Below, piece after piece: positions 58,657 to 64,000 of a DNA stretch of 64,000 nt (positions within the stretch are counted from its first letter, which is position 1; each line of letters opens with the position of its first letter). Location of the stretch: NCBI GenBank assembly GCA_001414485.1, contig LLEY01000035.1, positions 310,001 to 374,000 of the forward strand. Reading direction: 5' to 3'. The notes under the pieces were generated by a model. It saw nothing but the letters and a program-made list of their open reading frames with translations, was not told where the DNA came from and made no database searches. Both the position numbers and the translations under genes were made by a program. This DNA is from Calycina herbarum (Eukaryota; Ascomycota; Leotiomycetes; Helotiales; Pezizellaceae).

Positions 58657-60533
58657 TTACTTCCTCAATTTAAACTGCACCATTGGCCCGTCATGGAGCG
58701 CTACGAAGTTATCAATGGTCTGGAATTCCTTCTTCACCCCACGGCCCCTTCCAAGGGCGTTGGACCCCTCACCTAGCGTGGCCCCTGGCTCAAGCCTCAT
58801 CTCAAACAGCCAGATCAGACGAGCCAACACAATACTGATCTCGCCATATGCTAGCGCCTTACCGACACAGCTAGCTCGACCTACACTGAAGGGAGCGTAT
58901 GCCGACTGCTGCACAGCCATCTGCTCTGGCTCTACCCCTGCCGGGTCCTGCGAGCGCAGCAACCATCGCTCTGGCTGGAATCGATATGGTTGGGACCAGT
59001 ACTTTTCGTTATGATGGATTGCGTAGTTGGCAACACCAATCTATGACATGTTAGCAATGTTTGGCGGGCTGAACAACGGAAATATAAGGGGAAAGAAGCA
59101 GACTCACATCGGTCCCAGGCGGGAAATGCTCCCCGTCCACCTTCATCCCACCACCGAGAACTTCTCGAGGAAGAATCCCACCGACACCCGGGGACAATCG
59201 CATGCTCTCGTTCAAGCAGGCCCGGAGATATTGGCAATCTTGTATGGTGGTACCACCGCGAATATCCTCAAGTTGGCTGAAGGCACCGAGAATTTCCTTC
59301 CTGACCTTTTCGAGGCATTCCGGGTATTCGAGGAGGTAGAAGAGCGTGGAGGTGATAGCGGTGGCAGAGGTCTGCGAGCCGGCGATAATAAGCAGGCCAG
59401 CTTCAGATATAAGTTCTTCTTGCGTAAAGCCACGCCCCGTTTCCGGATCGCGAGCTTCCAGGAGAGAACCGAACAAGTCTCGCTCTTTGATTTCCGAAGC
59501 GTGTCCCATACGCCATTTTGACTGATCTGCGCTGAGTTTTTGATATTTGTATGTACCCTCGGTGGCTCCACGGAAGAGAATCTTATCGATCTTCCATTCT
59601 AGAATACCTTGCATGTGTCCCATCATGTTCAAACCGCCAACTCCCTCGGACAAAGTCTTGAGCAGCGCGCGGTTGTCTTTGCTGTCCATCATATTCCAGT
59701 TGCGATGGAATGTTATGTCACCCATTGTATCTGTCATCAAATACCCTGGCCATTCGCTCATGTTTCGGGCAGTGCTCCATCCACCGGTGGAGGCATCCGG
59801 TTCGTCAACCATATGCTTACAAAACTTGCGGACGTTCCTCAGCACGGCGTCCTCCAATTCATGGATGGCGCTGGCCGTCAAAGCCTCGGCGTCGACTCTT
59901 CTCTTGAATGCATGAGCTTTCCGATCAATGGTAGTCATCGACATCGGAACCTTGAAGAAGTGACTGAAGACGTTGAAATACTGAGACTTTTGGCAATTGG
60001 CTCGGACAGAATAAATGTCACGCAATCCGGTGTTGGTGTTGACTGCAATCCGATGAGGCCCAAACCTGACGATACTCCCTACAACATTGGGTCAGCCTGG
60101 TTACGTCAACAGGAATAAAGTCCCTCATCTCATACCATACTCATCATGTAACCTCTTGAAGTCGAGGTGCCGATCGCCAACAGCACACCGATATACGGAA
60201 TACCAATCCGTGAACGATGCGATTCTTGGGCCGGGAAAACGACTTAATGGATGAAACCATATCCGGTAAACCACCGTGGTCATACACTATCAATTCATCA
60301 AAATCACACTTTCACCTCAAATCTGTCAAGAGACTCACATAGATAAAGAAAAAAATGGAGGCCAATACACCAAGTATTCCTACGGCAACATAGCTACTTC
60401 TCTCCCGGAAATAATCCTTCCCAGTCAACAATGCTAGCGAGAATCCGAGCACCAAAGCAATCTTCACCCCATTATCTCCAGGTACAGTATTGAGCTGTTT
60501 GGAGAAAGTAATTGGCGAATTGGATTTTGCCAT
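58657..60533 (-). CDS. Cytochrome P450 monooxygenase (first of two)
   Basis: Exons are 60533-60339, 60286-60136, 60078-59108 and 59040-58657, with introns of 52, 57 and 67 bp, giving 566 residues. Two hydrophobic segments near the N terminus anchor it in the ER. The proline hinge reads WFHPLSRFPGPRIA. The I-helix is AGSQTSATA (a variant of AGxxT), the K-helix ExxR is in LNESMRL, the PERF-type motif is FQPERW, and the haem loop is FSVGRASCVG with the ligand Cys at about 497. All key residues are present. The protein is slightly longer than average because of the membrane region. Which carbon it oxidises is not deducible. Confidence 0.94.
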
Positions 60534-61670
60534 GTTGCAATGACGCTAAACAGATATCTTTTTCGCGAAGTATATGATTGTAGGCTCGGAAGAAAAATCA
60601 CCCTAGAGGGAGATTGAAATAACAAGCAGTTGTGTTTTCTCTTTCGTTTTTCACCAGGCGGAGGGGTTGGAAAGTCCCCTAATTCAAAATTCTTCCTATG
60701 ATGGCAACTGTCACCCCTGGTTGGCGATGACAAGTTCGAGATATGGTTTCTGCAATTTGTGTCTTGCCACCACAACGTTGCAGTAGTATCGTCTTCAACG
60801 GCGTTATTTCCTAAAGAATTGTCGTATAATGCGCCTCCGTCATGTTGCTCTTGCCTAGGTTTGTCCTGTCAAAAATCCTATTCCTTTACACCAAGTTCCG
60901 AGGAAGGCCATACGGAGTAGGCAGCTGCACCTACTACTGCGCTACCAAGCAACCAATATTTACCTTGATCGGTTGTGGTTAGTTCCTTTTTTTCCATGGT
61001 CCTTTTAATCCTTGTCAGCCATTCAAGCAGTACCATCTTCCGCGCCGTAGATGCAGTTTGATTGTCCGTAACTGGCTGAACCAGGATATCTCGGATGAAT
61101 TATCTTACTGCAGTATCACCGAGATGGCGTAGGACAACCTTGAAGCAAATCTTGAAACCATTGCATATTAGCCGTTTGTATTTTTCGTCAACAGATCTAC
61201 AATTTATACCCCCGCTTGCATATGCTGACAATGTCTGTCTAGCTTATTATATACCCCCGCTTGCATATGCATGCTGACAATGTCTGTCTAGCTTATTACC
61301 AACCGACATGAGTCCCATATGGGGAAGGCCAAGGGTTGGAAACGAGAGCGAGGAGCCGAACACCCTCCCGGGAGATCTTTGAAGCACTGCCGTGTATGTG
61401 GAGGGGGGTGGCTTACAGACTTGATTAGCGCGGGAACCTTCCGAGTCCACATGTGCTAATCGCCAAGGGCACTCGATAATTCTTTCTTTCTTTGTTGGTC
61501 GTGGTGTCCATTACTCGTAATCACATCTCTTTTGATGGATTGCATGCACATTACTGTTGCGGCGTAGCTATCTTGCCATTTTGGATGAGAAGTTTCCGAG
61601 TCCTGGCGGGTTCGCACCTTCACAGCTTTCCTTTCTCCTCGCTTTTCAGCTGCTTTTTATCAGAGTTACT
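60534..61670. promoter_or_regulatory. Divergent region between two P450 genes
   Basis: About 1.1 kb carrying both promoters. Holds the tandem duplication at 61206-61298. No recognisable regulator site can be called with confidence. Confidence 0.45.
61206..61298. repeat. Tandem duplication of about 44 bp
   Basis: Two adjacent copies (about 61206-61249 and 61251-61298) of ATACCCCCGCTTGCATATG followed by CTGACAATGTCTGTCTAGCTTATTA. The second has a 4-bp CATG insertion, itself a slippage of GCATATGCATG. It lies in the shared P450 promoter region. Confidence 0.85.
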
Positions 61671-63308
61671 ATGGCATATGAGCTCTGGGGTCATGTTATC
61701 ACCAGTTTCGGACTATTTGTTGTTATTTGGATTGCATATGAGTCCCTCTGGCGACTCTTTCTAAGTCCTCTACGAAGCTTTCCTGGTCCAAAACTCGCTG
61801 CTTTGACGCTGTGGTATGAGTTCTACTACGATGTTGTCAAAGATGGTGGTGGTCAATACATTTGGGAGATCGAAAAGATGCATAAGAAATATGGTATTTT
61901 TTGGAAACTTCGCAGACTCAAGAAATGCTAATCAGTTATTTTAGGTCCTATAGTTAGAATCAGTCCCTTTGAGCTCCATGTCTATGATCCCGAGTTTTAC
62001 GAAGAGATATATGCTGGTGGCGGCCGAGAAAGAGACAAATACACATGGCAAATAAGCAGTGGTGATTCAGCGCAAGCAATGGGATTTACTGTGAAGCACT
62101 ACCACCACCGCATTCGACGTGAAGCACTGAATCCATACTTCAGCATGGGGAATGTTTTACGATTGGAAAATCGCATCAGACAACGCATCTACAGACTATC
62201 TGAGCGAATAGACGGGTTTGCGGCTTCCCAAGAACCCATAAATCTCACTGTCGCCTACCTAGCACTCACAATGGATATAATCACTGGTTATTGTTTCGGA
62301 AAAAGTTCTGGCATGCTAGAAGAAGATTTCACGACCAGATGGAAAGATACTATCACAATAGTGATGCAAAATACTTCTGTAATCAACCACTTCAGTTGGC
62401 TGCCTTGGCTCATGGACCACACACCACGAGTTTTAGCAAAAGGGCTTCCGGATCTATCTGCTTTGCTTGACTTGAAGAAGGCATGATGACTTCTACACCC
62501 TTACCATCTTACTCCAGCTAATCCAAGAACTTAGGACATTCAGAATCAAGTCAACTTTGTCCTAACATCACCCCACCAAAATCCAACCTCGTCAACTTAT
62601 TCTATTTTCCAAGAGCTTCAAAACAGCAAAAAATTACCAGAAGAAGAAAAGACAGCAAAACGCTTCACAGACGAAGCTACAATTCTAGTCATTGCCGCCA
62701 GTGAATCGCCAGCGAAAACATTGGCTCTCATTCATTTCTATCTGATGACCAAACCCCCCATTTTAACCAGATTGAAAAGGGAGCTGGAAGATATTATGGG
62801 TTCGTCGTCTGAAATTCCATCCTTAAACAAGTTGGAAAGCCTCCCATACTTGACCGCCATTGTGAAGGAAGGTCTTCGTATGCATGGTGGTATTACCGCA
62901 CGTTCTTCCCGCGTTGCTCCAAACGAAGTTTTGATATACAAGCAATGGCGTATACCCGCGGGGACACCTCTCAGCACGTCTTCTGTTTTTGTTCACCAAA
63001 ACCCAGAGATATTTCCGGATCCTTTGGAATTTAAACCAGAGAGATGGATGTGCAATAATACGCAAGACGGAGGGTTGGATCGTTATTTGGTGGCTTTTGG
63101 GAAAGGTACTAGAAACTGCATAGGGCTCAATTTAGGCCGTGCTGAGATTTACATGACGCTTGCTCATGTGGTCATGAAATTTGACATGGAACTGCATTCA
63201 ACAGACATATCCGATGTTCGAATGGTTCGTGATTGGTACGTGCCACAAGCTAGATTAGGTAGTGTTGGTGTTCGAGCCAGGATTTTGAGTAGGGGTGCAG
63301 GCATTTGA
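61671..63308 (+). CDS. Cytochrome P450 monooxygenase (second), with a GC-AG intron
   Basis: Exons are 61671-61893, 61945-62480 and 62535-63308 (510 residues, in phase). The first ATG (MAYELWGHV) precedes a membrane anchor and the hinge [13 protein letters not shown]. The I-helix is AASESPAKT, with Ser-Pro where most family members have Thr-Thr. ExxR is in VKEGLR (Glu365, Arg368), then FKPERW, and the haem loop is [10 protein letters not shown] with Cys at about 448. The second intron (62481-62534) begins GC instead of GT; it has a GCTAAT branch and a CTTAG acceptor and is required to join DLKK to DIQNQV in phase. Without it the frame stops at 62486. The gene is therefore functional only if this rare donor is used. 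It is divergent from the other P450. Confidence 0.88.
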
Positions 63309-63439
63309 TGGCTGGTTGGTTGGATTTAAGTTGGTTGTGTCAGATCTCGTCTATTTAAGATCATTGAGAATTTCACTTCACTAACAAACCTGCACCCACT
63401 TTCTGACAAGCAACTTTTTTTCAAGCTTCAATTACTGCC
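63309..63439. other. Short intergenic region
   Basis: About 130 bp between the second P450 and the F-box gene; both are on the plus strand. Confidence 0.5.
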
Positions 63440-64000
63440 ATGTCTTATCTCGTTTTGCCGCCAGAATTGATACTAGTGATTGCTTTGGTCTGTAAACATT
63501 TGAAAATTGGAGGTATTTCCGCTAAGATTTTGCAGTATCTCACACAAGGAGACCTCAATAGTTGGTCCCTCGTCAACAAATTTACCCAGAAAGCCATTCT
63601 ACGCGCCCGGTATCGATCCCTTGTGGTTACTCCTAGGAACGCGTCTTCGTATCTACGAGGAGCCAAGGATGATCCTCAATACTTGACCTACGTCAAGGAG
63701 CTACAGATGGACTGCAGAGAGCGGAAAGAAGTAGGTGACATCAGAAAATGTCTCCAGCTGGCACAGATGATCCCGGCACAACAACTCACTCGGCTGCAAT
63801 GGCAGCTCGGAAATGGGACGTCTACAATTGACATCCAAGACTCGACGATCTTCCTTCGGCAAGGCACACTTCGATCCCTCATTCTCTATCCTTGGCCTGA
63901 TAATCAGCCATATCCTCAAGGACTCCCTACTCTCACGGGGATTGGAGAGCTCAAGTTGTGTACCTTTGGGTCACTTGGCGCAGCATGCGTCAACACTATT
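63440..64000 (+). CDS. F-box protein, truncated by window end
   Basis: Exon 1 is 63440-63487 (MSYLVLPPELILVIAL). A 48-bp intron (donor GTCTGT, branch GCTAAG, acceptor TGCAG) leads to exon 2 from 63536 (YLTQGDLNSWSLVNKF), which stays open to the window end. Joined, they form an F-box: LPPELI..IALYLTQGDLNSWSLVNK. F-box proteins recruit substrates to SCF ubiquitin ligases through Skp1. The following residues (RARYRSLVV, YVKELQMDC) match the fold-spacer region before leucine-rich-type repeats seen in fungal F-box proteins. The substrate is unknown and the 3' end is outside the window. Confidence 0.8.
   Translation, partial: MSYLVLPPELILVIALVCKHLKIGGISAKILQYLTQGDLNSWSLVNKFTQKAILRARYRSLVVTPRNASSYLRGAKDDPQYLTYVKELQMDCRERKEVGDIRKCLQLAQMIPAQQLTRLQWQLGNGTSTIDIQDSTIFLRQGTLRSLILYPWPDNQPYPQGLPTLTGIGELKLCTFGSLGAACVNTI

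Noticed and set aside
61557..61670. Longer N terminus for the second P450
   Set aside because: It would need a non-ATG start; the ATG at 61671 directly precedes a normal membrane anchor.

Overview
The window is nuclear DNA from a filamentous ascomycete (Pezizomycotina). Almost every gene needs short introns (mostly 44-80 bp) with GT(A/C)AGT-type donors, a CTAAC/CTGAC branch site and a YAG acceptor, and the gene set (HET, 2EXR, rhodopsin-domain, UbiA-like and homeobox-C2H2 proteins) is typical of that group. A member of the Leotiomycetes is my best guess; this is inference from family content, not from a search. All gene models were spliced by hand by checking reading phase across each intron.

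Layout. 0-18 kb is gene-poor: a secreted subtilase (4.3-5.6 kb), a degenerate tRNA-Ser-like sequence (8.7 kb), a spliced transcription unit without a convincing protein (9.2-10.5 kb), several inverted and direct repeats, a decayed HET-domain gene (12.6-13.6 kb), a 2EXR-domain protein with an internal 42-bp tandem duplication (14.3-16.2 kb) and an 82-residue small protein (17.6-18.0 kb). 19-42 kb carries conserved housekeeping genes: Ubc1-type E2, proteasome ATPase Rpt2, an MFS transporter, AP-2 mu adaptin, succinyl-CoA ligase alpha and, divergent from it, Elongator Elp3. Between them lie a single-pass coiled-coil protein and an unusual 2-oxoglutarate oxygenase-like protein that seems to lack two active-site residues.

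42-52 kb is a decay and repeat zone: a palindrome and a degenerate tandem array, an intact ten-exon trimethyllysine dioxygenase (carnitine synthesis), a P-loop ATPase pseudogene, a 77-residue membrane protein whose start codon is split by an intron, and a homeobox-C2H2 transcription factor gene with four in-frame stop codons plus a diverged partial duplicate of its 3' end.

53-64 kb looks like a specialised-metabolism neighbourhood: a UbiA-superfamily membrane enzyme, a rhodopsin-domain membrane protein, a short-chain dehydrogenase and two different cytochrome P450s, followed by an F-box protein running off the window end. No polyketide or peptide synthase is present, so if this is a biosynthetic cluster the UbiA-like protein (prenyltransferase or UbiA-type terpene cyclase) is the only candidate scaffold enzyme.
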